Source: Acidobacteriota bacterium
Lineage (GTDB): Bacteria; Acidobacteriota; Thermoanaerobaculia; Multivoradales; JBCCEF01
Reading direction: 5' to 3'
NCBI GenBank assembly: GCA_039028635.1
Contig: JBCCHV010000023.1
Span: forward strand, 21,998-85,997
Length of the DNA stretch: 64,000 bases
Part shown: piece after piece, positions 58,101-64,000 of the stretch
How the letters are laid out: the number at the start of each line of letters is the position of its first letter
Position numbering within the stretch: the stretch's first letter is position 1
Notes under the pieces: model-generated
The model's input: the letters and a program-made list of their open reading frames with translations, nothing else
Told to the model about the DNA's origin: nothing
The model's database searches: none
Made by a program: the position numbers and the translations under genes

Positions 58101-58800
58101 CGACCGGGTTCGGTGGCGGCCGCAAGGGGACGGAGCGGAGCTCGAGTACCTGGGGCGGCTCGACGATCAGCTCAAGGTGCTGGGCGTGCGGGTGGAGCCT
58201 GGGGAGGTGGAAGCGGCGCTGGTGGCCGAGCCGGAGATCGCCGCCGTGGCGGTGGCCGGGCGGGGTTCGGGGGAGACCGTGCTCTACGCCTGGGTGGTGG
58301 CCGCCGAGGGCGTCGAAACCGCCGGCGAGGCCGGCGAAGAGCTCGCTGCCGAGGTGATCGATCGCCTCGCCGATCGCCTTCCCCAGGCCTTGGTTCCCGC
58401 CCGCATCGTGTTCCTTCCGGACCTCCCCCTCACCGCCGCCGGCAAGGTCGACCGGAACGCCCTCCCGGAGCCCGACCTGATCGCGGAAGAGGCCTTTCGC
58501 GAGCCCGAGGGCGAGCTCGAGGTCGCCCTCGCCGAGCTGTGGAGCGAGGTCCTGGAGAAGCCGCGGATCGGCCGCGACGTGCGCTTCGTGGACCTCGGCG
58601 GGCACTCGCTGTCGGCGACCCGGCTGGTGGTGCGTGCTCGGCAGCGGTTCGCGCTCGAAACCCTCGGCCTGCGTGATCTCGCCGAGTATCCGACGGTGGC
58701 GGATCTCGCTCGGCGGATCGAGGCGCTCGGCGCGCCGTCCGGCGCTGCGGTGACGCTGGACGCCGAGACCGCGAGCGATCGGGAGGTCGGAGAGTTGTGA
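49192..58800 (+). CDS. NRPS: C-like(degenerate)-A(Asn)-T-C-A(Asn)-T-C-A(Asn)-T
   Basis: 3202-aa trimodular synthetase. Residues 1-430 resemble a condensation domain, but the HHxxxDG position reads RSLGADA (129-135), and an Ala-Asp-Gly-Phe-Gly repeat lies near 312-331. A3 about 440-950 (YTSGSTGRPKG near 587), T near 977. C4 from about 1047 with HHAILDG near 1182; A4 (YTSGSSGRPKG near 1662), T near 2053. C5 from about 2125 with HHAIIDG near 2260; A5 near 2734, T near 3135 (LGGHSLS). All three pockets read DLTKVGEVGK, one change from the Asn code DLTKLGEVGK; Glu at 322 argues against Asp. No epimerase domain is seen. A short acidic tail (DREVGEL) after the last T could dock onto the TubC-like domain of the next protein. 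Confidence 0.93.
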   Translation: MTTTSEPTLAGYPLSPQQGRLWSWPEGRARRTLLRLEIEGVTDGARLRDAIEATVRSHDVLTAAFREPPELGVAVQVPGELTPEVTLLERGDDQPLDLLWERERAASETLRASLVSRGGGRWTVVAGLRSLGADAGSARAIAASVAAALAGDLEPALQYPQYAAWLEEMAASEEGQQAAAYWRGLPSASRPRLPLAGRGPRSAGRLQIPVPLAVEALDELEALAREAAGEGAEGSIWPALWVELLRRFDAAPVGGPWSLQMIADGRRFAELELMPGLLARALPVIAEPASDEPVALAVRRWQQRLAEAETWADGFGADGFGADGLGADGFGSGVGFERVDLGNPFETGGATVRATAVECDVAPLSLRLRRVTAAGAGSLELIAAGEAWAEPAVEVLAAAFASLGRQALERPEAPLGRLSAVDGSAGHRPTSWSRGAQAVDFVPVHRRIAEVAAAQPEATAIDAAESDEVTYGELRRRVVAAASLLRRRGARAEEVVAVLAAPGAPAAVAILAVLESGAACLPLDPEHPPARLAHAVRDAGARLLVEASGGPVPEALADLERVDLPPAAEEAHADQPPEVLATSLALVIYTSGSTGRPKGVMVPHGALDAYLAWARSTFCPEPGPVPLHGSLAFDLAVTSLLAPLLAGGTLVPVPPRPGAEGLIRLLAEREDFRFLKLTPSHLRLLAAARPPGSEVPAELLVVGGEALHDADLEPWSSRPVWNEYGPTECTVGCVAGLAGRSPWQGDAVPIGAPIAGARIQVLDGDLSPLPPMAAGELYIGGAGLTRGYLGQAGLTASRFLPDPSADEPGARIYRTGDRARWLPDGQLEFLGRGDDQIKVRGLRIELGEVEAALATHPGVGEAAAALRGAGNDHAADARLVAFYVPAQPEAPVKVSDLRAHLAAWLPEAALPAAFVPLATLPRTAAGKLDRAALPEASAQEGDDGVMPRTVEEELLAAAWCRALGVERVGIDDDFFALGGDSIRAIPAVSLAQERGIEVSLPDLFEHRTVRRVAAALEERRPLAAAAAPEPFAMVSPEDRQRLPEGLEDAYPLSRLQAGMIFHLAARPEAGRYHDVFCYQLRVEFDAQALHRAVELVAVRHPALRTRFDLTSYSEPLQLVEPRSEVALEVLDLRPTPASERSAMATAWIEQERRRGFDPTRQPLIRFAVHRWSDDEMQLSVSFHHAILDGWSDATMLLELSLAYGRLRQGLEPLETVPASRHRDFIALERRALEDGEHEAYWRRSLAQLAVAELPGRGRDESQAATESAVADGSALAAPRWLTVPMTPELSDGLELAARRAGVPLKSVLLAAHLRALVALTGEPDVVTCITVNGRPESADGERVLGLFLNSMPLRLRLAGGRWIDLARRAFEIERSALSFRRYPLSEVQRLAGGVNLAEASFYFTNYHLMSRLDELPDLEVLGIDFHEATSFPLVANFHVDPFTHRVRVELTFDRERFDREQSKVAGAIYQRILEAVAADPEGRHEALWPLGDEERRQVAAWSGAETAAPPLATSVVERFFAHAAEMPEAAALISETGETWSYRRLAQRASGYAARLHAAGAGCDQVVAIDLPRSAEAVAAILGSLAAGAAYLPLDRSHPFRRRSALAADAGAVAVIVLASAAAGDGEETIEPPSGALVIDTASVADAEPAPRSVPPEALAYVLYTSGSSGRPKGVEVSRAALATYLDRAAERYGSGAAIDTVAATSLGFDLTVTSILLPLVTGGSVRLAPEGPGIGPLAEGAAAAGESALLKLTPAHARLLAERIDPATGPASLVLGGEALDGAALAAWSERAPETRVFNEYGPTEATVGCIVHAVTAGELGDGAVPIGRPLTGVRAMVADAFGHPAAPGIAGELWLGGPGLARGYRGRPARTAAAFVPDPAASEPGARMYRTGDRVRFAAGGELEYLGRLDRQVKVAGVRIEPGEVEAALREHPKVAAAVVAGRPGADGEGRLIAWAVPAAGGLPSLEALRRHLAERLPEAMVPAAIVPLAELPLDDRGKVDLAALPSPEEARLAVRTPYAAPRDEREEILAALWAQALGVERVGIDDDYLELGGDSIRSLQVVARARERDLTFAMETLFEQRSIRRLAAALRRGEMASAALPDVAPFALLTAADRERLPEGLEDAYPQARLQAGMLYHREAAPGSGVYHDVVQLHLRAPYDGEALRRAIESALGRHPALRMTFDGRSFGEPLCLVHRQPVVDLEEVDLTDLDPPAGRERVEGWAAAERRRGFDPERLPLVRFAVHRHGDGSFHFALSFHHAIIDGWSDASLLTELALTYRALLEGEVLEPEPLVTTYRHFVALERRALADGATRQFWSSRLAGAEPFRLPPMRDSDGALEGDAAPPSAREVLDLPVPLGAELCGRLQEVARDAAVPLKSVLLTAHLRVLAWLAGGDEAVTCLTSSGRPESADGQRVLGLFINSMPLRFRFGDGSWRDLVQRVFAAERETLPHRRFPYADTMQYFGGEAPSEASFYFTHYHVFRHLERFDELEVLGARVDEQTSFPLVANFHLDPDNAEVDFHLSCDPERIDGAAAERLAKAYRSVFETIARQAERPWRELSLLSDAEQRELAGWSWGGSLESSGNGWLEDRLASWWRREEDAPAVTWAGGVWSRARLAWEVRARVELLRSAGVGAESVVALDVERSPELVAWLLAVVTAGGAYLPLDGRQPLARRRELVMASGAAWLVAAEDRRPAGDPAGVMCLEPSVPAGADEPGDDPVPVPMPSEALAYVIYTSGSSGRPKGVMVSRGALGEYLARALDQYGEGGTWLVQTPVAYDLAVTGLWLPLLTGGGVVLAAEHPGAAVGALVTPGDAERFKLTPGQARLLGEYLEPEEFAARRWELVVGGEALSASDVAWLSAGAAGSRMHNEYGPTEAVVGCTVASWEGPELSGLSGTLSIGTPMPGCRAEVVSLDGGGERVPAGVSGELWMGGPGLARGYLGDPRSTAQRFVPDPRSDVPGARLYRTGDRVRWRPQGDGAELEYLGRLDDQLKVLGVRVEPGEVEAALVAEPEIAAVAVAGRGSGETVLYAWVVAAEGVETAGEAGEELAAEVIDRLADRLPQALVPARIVFLPDLPLTAAGKVDRNALPEPDLIAEEAFREPEGELEVALAELWSEVLEKPRIGRDVRFVDLGGHSLSATRLVVRARQRFALETLGLRDLAEYPTVADLARRIEALGAPSGAAVTLDAETASDREVGEL
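50125..50184 (+). repeat. Four 15-bp tandem repeats inside the NRPS
   Basis: Units GCTGATGGATTTGGG, GCCGACGGATTTGGG, GCCGATGGTTTGGGG and GCGGACGGATTCGGG encode Ala-Asp-Gly-(Phe/Leu)-Gly four times. They sit in the C-terminal lobe of the degenerate condensation-like domain. Confidence 0.9.
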
Positions 58801-61800
58801 CCGCCACTTCGGCGCCCACCGTTCGCGAGCTGCTGGCCGAGCTCGAGCGCCTGGACATCCGGCTCTGGCGCGACGGGGAGCGGCTGCGTTTCGACGCACC
58901 CGCCGGCGCCTTCCCGGCGTCCTTGCGGGAGGCGGTGCGGCGCCAGCGGCAGGCCCTTCTCGAGCGGTTGCCGACCCGACCGCCCGCCGAACCAGGTGGC
59001 CAAAGGGGTGAGCGCCCGGTGGTCGCGGACGAGGGGCCGCTGTCGTTTGCCCAAGAGCGCCTCTGGTTCATCCACCAGCTCGATCCGGGGAGCCCGGCGT
59101 ACCACGTCCCGGTGCTGCTCGAGCTGACCGGAGACTTGGATGCCGCGGCTCTGACGGCCGCAGTGGGGACGGTCACCGCCGCCCATCCGGTGCTGTCGAC
59201 GGTTTTTGCCGTCGATGAGCGCGGCGCGGCGCGTCAACGCGTGCGGCCGAGCCGTCGGTCGGCGCTGGCCATGGTCGATCTCGGGGCACTGCCCGGGCCG
59301 GCGGCGTCGGCCGAGGCGGACCGCATCGTCGCCCGGGAAACGGCGCGGCCGTTTGCTCTCGAGCATCGCCCGGCGCTGCGCTGGCGGTTACTTCGGCTGG
59401 CGGCGGGTCGTCACCGGCTGCATGGAGTCCTCCACCATCTGGTGGCCGACGGCTGGTCCCTCGGACTGTTGCTCGGTCAGATCGTCGCGGCCTATCGCGA
59501 GGCTCGTTCCGGCCGACGGATCGCGCCGCCGGTGCGGTCTCTCTCCTATCTCGACCACGCCCGCCGTCAGCGCCGGAGCTGGGCGTCCGGTGAGCTCGAG
59601 CCGGAGCTGGCCTTCTGGCGTCGGCGCCTCGCCGGGCTGCCGCGCCTCGAGCTGCCGCCCCTGGAAGGGCCGCCGGGCGCCGACGGTCGCCTTCCGGTCC
59701 GCTGGTCCGCCGAGCGAGCGGAGCGCCTCGAGGCCCTCGCGCGGCGCCTCGGGGTGACGCCCTTCGCGGTCGCCCTCGCCGCCTTCCAGGCTCTTCTCGG
59801 CCGGCTTTCGAACCAGCTCGATTTCGCCGTCGGGACTCCGGTTGCCGGACGCAACCGTGGCGATCTCGAAGGCCTGGTCGGCCTGCTGGTGAACACCCTG
59901 GTGCTGCGGGCGGATCTCGGCCGTCCTTCTCCTGCCGGGGCGGAGGCTGGCGACGAAGTTGGTGCGGGCGGTCGGCCGGGGCTCGCGGAGCTTTCCCGGC
60001 GCGCCGCCAGCGGTTTGCTCGAAGCGCAAGAGCATCAGGAGCTGCCCTTCGAACGGCTGGTCGCGGATCTGGCGCCGGCGCGGGAGGCGGAAGGCACGCC
60101 GCTGATCCAGGTGCTGATCGCCCTCCAACCGCCGATGCCGTCGCCGTCCCTGCCCGGCCTGGAGCTGCGCTCGCTGCCGCTCGCTCCCGGCGCAGCGCAG
60201 ATGGACCTGCTGCTGGCACTGGCGCGGACGCCGAACGGCTACGACGGCTATCTCGAGTTCCGCGGATCGCGGCTGTCGGCAGCGACCGCCGGGCGTTGGC
60301 TGGGTGCCTTCGAATCGCTCCTGGACGCCGGTTTGGCGGATCCTCAACGCCCGTTCGACCGGTTGCCGATCCTGTCTTCCGCGGAGCGCCGCCGGCTCAC
60401 CGTCGAAGCGCGCCCCCTCGCCCTCGGTGCGGAGCTCGAAGACAGCCTCTGGCAGCGCTTCGCCGCTCGCGCCGGGGCCGCACCGCAGGCGCCGGCGGTG
60501 TCCGGTGCAGAGCTGCTCTTGACCTATGGCGACCTCGAGCGTCGGGCGCGCCGGCTGGCCAGCGGCCTGACGGCAGCCGGCGTTCGCCGAGGCGACCGCG
60601 TCGGCGTGCTGCTCGCGCCCACGCCGGCGGCGGTGGTGGCGATCACCGCCGTGACGGCGGCCGGCGCCGCCTACGTCCCGATCGACCCCGACTACCCGCC
60701 GGCCCGGCGTGCCTTGCTGCTGGAGGATGCGGCGCTGTCCGCCCTGGTGGTCGCCGCGCCGGGCGGCTCGGAGCCCTCACCGGAGCCGTCCGTCGAGGTT
60801 CCGGCAGACCTGCCGCGCTTCGCCCTCGATCCGGCGGGCCGCTGGATCGATTCGCCGTTGCCGTCCGCTCTGCCGGCAGGACTTTCGCCGGCCGGCGGTG
60901 ATGACCTCGCCTATCTGATCTACACCTCGGGCTCGACCGGCCGGCCGAAGGGGGTAGCGGTCAGTCATCGGCAGGTCTTGCGGCTGTTCGACACCGCCTG
61001 CCGGCCGGAGGCCTTCGGCGAAGGCGCTTTCGGCCCCGACGACGTGTGGAGTCTGTGTCACTCGCTGTCCTTCGACTTCTCGGTCTGGGAGATGTGGGGT
61101 GCCCTGCTCCACGGCGGCCGGTTGGTGCTGGTGCCGCGCTCGGTCACCCGCCGCCCGGAGCAACTGCTCGATCTGCTCGAGGGCGAGGGCGTGACCGTTC
61201 TCAGTCAAACGCCTTCGGCCTTCCGGCTGCTGCAGCAGGGGCTGGCCGATCCTTCTTCAGTTGGTGAGAAGAACGGCCTGGAAGGGCGGCCGCGGCCGGC
61301 GCCGGCGCTGCGCTGGGTCGTCTTCGGTGGCGAGGCGCTCGATCCGCGGGCGCTGCGACCGTGGGCCGAGCGCTGCGGGCTCGACCGGCCGGCGCTGATC
61401 AACATGTACGGCATCACCGAGACCACCGTACACGTCACCTTCCGCCGCATCGAGGCGCAGGACCTGGCTTCCGGCGGCAGCCCGCTGGGCCGCCCCCTCC
61501 CCGATCTCGCCGTCTACACCGTCGACCGCTGGCTCGAGCCGGTGCCGGATGGGGTGGCGGGCGAAATGGCCGTGGGCGGAGCCGGAGTCGCGCGGGGCTA
61601 TTTCGGACGCCCCCGACTGACCGCCGCGCGCTTCGTCCCGGATCCCTACGGCGATGTGCCGGGAGCACGCCTCTACTTGAGCGGCGACCTCGCCCGGCGG
61701 CGGGAGGACGGTGAGCTCGAGTTCCTGGGGCGCGCCGACCAGCAGGTCAAGATCCGGGGCCACCGCATCGAGCCCGGAGAGATCGAAGCGGCGCTTGCGG

Positions 61801-64000
61801 CGCTGCCTGGAATCGCCGCGGCGGCGGTGGTGGCGGTCGGGGAAGGCAGCGAGGCGCGCCTCGCCGCCTACTACGTGCCAGCGCCCGAGGGGGCGCCCTT
61901 GGGCGACGAGCTGCGTCTCGGTCTGTCCCGCTCGCTGCCTGCCTGGATGGTGCCCCAGATCTTCGTGCCGCTCGACCAGCTACCGCTGACCGCCCACGGC
62001 AAGCTCGACCACGCCGCGCTGCCGGAAGCGCTGCCGGCTGGCGGCGCCGGCGGCGCCTACCGAGCCCCGGTGACCGAGACCGAGCAAGCGCTGGCGGCGG
62101 TCTGGCGCGAAGTTCTCGGGGTCGAACGGGTCGGTCTCGACGATTCCTTCTTCGGCCTCGGTGGTGACTCGATCCTGACCTTGCAGTTGCGCACTCTCGC
62201 CGCCGACCGTGGTCTGCGCGTCGAGCTGGACCAGGTCTTCCGGCATCCGACCCTGGGCGAGATGGCCGCCGCCGCCACCCCGGAAGAGGTCGCAGAAGAG
62301 TCCGCGGTGCCGCCGTTTGGGCTGCTCGGCGAAGCCGACCGGCGGCGCCTCGATCCCCAAGAGCGCACCCTCGAGGACGCCTATCCGGCGACCCGCCTGC
62401 AGGAAGGAATGCTGTTCCACGGCGACCTCGAGCCCGAGGCCGGGGTCTACCACGACGTCTTCAGCTACCACCTGGAGGGACCGTTCTCGTTGCCGGCCCT
62501 CGAGGCCGCCGTGCAGGAGGTCGCCCGGCGGCACCCGACGCTGCGCACCGCCTTCGACCTCGGCGGGTTCGACGAGGCGTTGGCGCTGGTTACGCGCCGA
62601 GTCGAGGTGCCGGTCACCGTCGCCGACTTCACGGCCCTCTCACCCGCGGCCCGTGAAGCCGCCGTCGACGAGCGTCTCGCCGCCGAGCTGCGGCGCCCCT
62701 TCGACCCACAGCGGGCGCCGCTCTGGCGTCTGGACGCGGTCCGCCGCGGGCCCGACCGCTTCCAGCTCACCCTGAGCTTCCACCACGCGATCCTCGACGG
62801 TTGGAGCGTTGCCACCCTCAGCCGGGAGCTGGTCGAGCTCTACGTCGCGGCCCTTGGAGAGCGCCCGGCGCCGCCGGCGGTGCGCGACGACGAAGCGGCC
62901 CGCCACGCCGCCGCCGAGGGTCGAGCCCTCGACGATCCCGCCGCGGTCGCTTTCTGGCGGGATCGGTTGGTCGCGACCCCGCCCACGCCCCTGCCCGTCG
63001 GGTGGCGCGCAGCTCGGGAGCGCGGGGTTCTCGACATCACGGTGCCCATCGACCCCGGCGATGCCGAGCGGCTGAAGGCGGCGGCGCGCAGTCTGGGCGT
63101 CTCCCTCAAGAGCGTCTTGCTGGCCATCCACCTGCGCGTTCTCGAGACCTTGACCGGTCGGCCTCGTCCGTGGACCGGCCTGGTGACCCACACCCGGCCG
63201 GAGGGCGCGACGGCCGATCGTTCCCTCGGCCTGTTTCTCAACACGCTGCCGCTGCATGGTGCCGGCCCGGCGCCGAGCTGGCAGCGGCGCGTCCGCGACG
63301 CCTTCGAGGCCGAAGCCGAGCTGCAGCCATACCGGCACTTTCCGATGGCCGAGATCCGGCAGATGGCGGCGGGGGCCGAGGTCTTCGACACCGCCTTCAA
63401 CTACGTGCATTTCCACGTCTTCCAGGGGCTTTCGACGGCCGAGGTCCGGGTCGTCGACGGGCGTTTCCGTGAACGCACCGACCTACCGCTGCTGGCCCAT
63501 TTCTACCGGCCGCCGACGGCCGACGGGCTGGCCTTGACCCTCAAGCTCGACCGGGCGCGCATCGGCGCCGAGCGAGGACCTTCGATCGCCGCCCTCTACG
63601 CCGCTGCCGTCGCCGATGCCGCGACGGCCCTCGCCGCGCCGGCGGGCACCGTGGGAGCGGCCATGGAGCGGCTGCCGGCCGCCGAGCGGGAACACCTGCG
63701 GCGCTGGGGGAGTGGGGCGGCCCCCGTTCTGCCCCTGGAGCAGCCGGTGGCGGCGGTCGCGCTGGAGGAGACGCCGCAGGAGACTCCCGATCTCACGGGC
63801 TCGGAGGACGTCTCTCCCGCGGTGGGCGATCTGGCCGCCGCCGTGGCGACGGTGTTCGCGGAGGTCTTGGCAGTGCCGTCGGTCGGCGTCGACGAGTCGT
63901 TCTTCCGCCTCGGGGGGCACTCGCTGAGCGCCGCCCGCGCGGTGGCCCGCCTGCGTCGGCGGTTGGGCCTCGACTTGCCGCTGGCGGAGATCTTCGACCA
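58797..64000 (+). CDS. NRPS: docking-C-A(Thr)-T-C-T... (3' partial)
   Basis: GTG start inside the preceding stop (GTGA); the frame is open to the window end (1734 codons). Residues 1-55 match a TubC-type N-terminal docking domain (VRELLAELERLDIRLWRDGE). C6 starts near 82 (LSFAQERLWF) with HHLVADG at 213-219. A6 about 545-1070 (YTSGSTGRPKG near 706); pocket DFWSVGMVHK, near the Thr code DFWNIGMVHK. T near 1121 (LGGDSIL). C7 from about 1193 with HHAILDG near 1329, then about 60 residues and a carrier domain (LGGHSLS near 1705) with no A domain between. The termination domain must lie further right. C6 differs in style from the other C domains (LSFAQERLWF instead of EDAYP..LQ.GM.FH). Confidence 0.92.
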   Translation, partial: MTATSAPTVRELLAELERLDIRLWRDGERLRFDAPAGAFPASLREAVRRQRQALLERLPTRPPAEPGGQRGERPVVADEGPLSFAQERLWFIHQLDPGSPAYHVPVLLELTGDLDAAALTAAVGTVTAAHPVLSTVFAVDERGAARQRVRPSRRSALAMVDLGALPGPAASAEADRIVARETARPFALEHRPALRWRLLRLAAGRHRLHGVLHHLVADGWSLGLLLGQIVAAYREARSGRRIAPPVRSLSYLDHARRQRRSWASGELEPELAFWRRRLAGLPRLELPPLEGPPGADGRLPVRWSAERAERLEALARRLGVTPFAVALAAFQALLGRLSNQLDFAVGTPVAGRNRGDLEGLVGLLVNTLVLRADLGRPSPAGAEAGDEVGAGGRPGLAELSRRAASGLLEAQEHQELPFERLVADLAPAREAEGTPLIQVLIALQPPMPSPSLPGLELRSLPLAPGAAQMDLLLALARTPNGYDGYLEFRGSRLSAATAGRWLGAFESLLDAGLADPQRPFDRLPILSSAERRRLTVEARPLALGAELEDSLWQRFAARAGAAPQAPAVSGAELLLTYGDLERRARRLASGLTAAGVRRGDRVGVLLAPTPAAVVAITAVTAAGAAYVPIDPDYPPARRALLLEDAALSALVVAAPGGSEPSPEPSVEVPADLPRFALDPAGRWIDSPLPSALPAGLSPAGGDDLAYLIYTSGSTGRPKGVAVSHRQVLRLFDTACRPEAFGEGAFGPDDVWSLCHSLSFDFSVWEMWGALLHGGRLVLVPRSVTRRPEQLLDLLEGEGVTVLSQTPSAFRLLQQGLADPSSVGEKNGLEGRPRPAPALRWVVFGGEALDPRALRPWAERCGLDRPALINMYGITETTVHVTFRRIEAQDLASGGSPLGRPLPDLAVYTVDRWLEPVPDGVAGEMAVGGAGVARGYFGRPRLTAARFVPDPYGDVPGARLYLSGDLARRREDGELEFLGRADQQVKIRGHRIEPGEIEAALAALPGIAAAAVVAVGEGSEARLAAYYVPAPEGAPLGDELRLGLSRSLPAWMVPQIFVPLDQLPLTAHGKLDHAALPEALPAGGAGGAYRAPVTETEQALAAVWREVLGVERVGLDDSFFGLGGDSILTLQLRTLAADRGLRVELDQVFRHPTLGEMAAAATPEEVAEESAVPPFGLLGEADRRRLDPQERTLEDAYPATRLQEGMLFHGDLEPEAGVYHDVFSYHLEGPFSLPALEAAVQEVARRHPTLRTAFDLGGFDEALALVTRRVEVPVTVADFTALSPAAREAAVDERLAAELRRPFDPQRAPLWRLDAVRRGPDRFQLTLSFHHAILDGWSVATLSRELVELYVAALGERPAPPAVRDDEAARHAAAEGRALDDPAAVAFWRDRLVATPPTPLPVGWRAARERGVLDITVPIDPGDAERLKAAARSLGVSLKSVLLAIHLRVLETLTGRPRPWTGLVTHTRPEGATADRSLGLFLNTLPLHGAGPAPSWQRRVRDAFEAEAELQPYRHFPMAEIRQMAAGAEVFDTAFNYVHFHVFQGLSTAEVRVVDGRFRERTDLPLLAHFYRPPTADGLALTLKLDRARIGAERGPSIAALYAAAVADAATALAAPAGTVGAAMERLPAAEREHLRRWGSGAAPVLPLEQPVAAVALEETPQETPDLTGSEDVSPAVGDLAAAVATVFAEVLAVPSVGVDESFFRLGGHSLSAARAVARLRRRLGLDLPLAEIFD

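Noticed and set aside
53128..58899. 1923-codon open frame on the minus strand opposite the NRPS
   Set aside because: Antisense shadow of GC-rich NRPS codons; the translation has no domain motifs, while the plus strand has complete A, T and C signatures. The same holds for long minus-strand frames at 37819-41100, 43774-47283 and 49030-51315.

Overview
The window is GC-rich (visibly well above 60% GC), gene-dense bacterial chromosome. No tRNA, rRNA, CRISPR array, integrase or transposase gene was seen. Several traits together suggest an Acidobacteriota-like organism, perhaps of the Thermoanaerobaculia type: a sigma70_ECF (TIGR02999-type) factor overlapping a Ser/Thr kinase with TPR repeats, a long secreted sortilin/BNR propeller protein, a SpoIIE phosphatase with a sensor domain, and a TonB-dependent receptor with a carboxypeptidase-regulatory-like N-terminus. 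This is inference from gene content, not from a marker gene phylogeny.

Layout. 1-10.7 kb is a housekeeping block on the + strand: gyrB (5' truncated by the window edge), gyrA, a CPBP intramembrane protease, an M20 peptidase, a CYTH-domain protein, a sugar nucleotidyltransferase overlapping a HAD phosphatase, and a PIN-PhoH ATPase. It ends in a run of intergenic hairpins. 11-24.4 kb holds a secreted MsrA-like protein, a SpoIIE phosphatase, a BNR propeller protein, a convergent TonB receptor, a NatAB-like ABC exporter, and the ECF sigma/kinase-TPR pair. At 24.35-24.57 kb a MITE-like element with 21-bp inverted ends supplies the stop codons of both flanking convergent genes. 24.6-29.5 kb contains a SigZ-like sigma factor, an unknown membrane protein, two unknown secreted proteins (one with a cysteine-rich tail) behind a clear promoter, an SRPBCC protein and a DUF429 protein.

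29.6-35.9 kb is a compact peptide-export locus. A 35-codon peptide gene with a very strong ribosome binding site is followed by an HlyD-family adaptor, a C39-peptidase ABC exporter and a second ABC exporter whose peptidase-like N-terminus is degenerate. The order resembles the NHLM/NHLP bacteriocin export triad, but the peptide is not a nitrile-hydratase-like or Nif11-like precursor. 36.0-37.6 kb holds two small related membrane proteins with HxH and CAPC motifs around an ICMT-like methyltransferase. A shared ATTGCAA-type motif lies next to both small genes.

37.9-64 kb is a non-ribosomal peptide synthetase operon of five genes joined by four 4-bp start/stop overlaps, running off the right edge. 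Read in order: FAAL-ACP-C-A(Ser)-T-C(degenerate)-A(Ser-like), then T-C, then a SyrP-like Fe(II)/2-oxoglutarate hydroxylase, then C-like(degenerate)-A(Asn)-T-C-A(Asn)-T-C-A(Asn)-T, then TubC-type docking-C-A(Thr)-T-C-T and onward. The inferred product is an N-acylated lipopeptide, roughly acyl-Ser-(Ser)-Asn-Asn-Asn-Thr-, with a possible beta-hydroxylated residue. The release domain lies outside the window.
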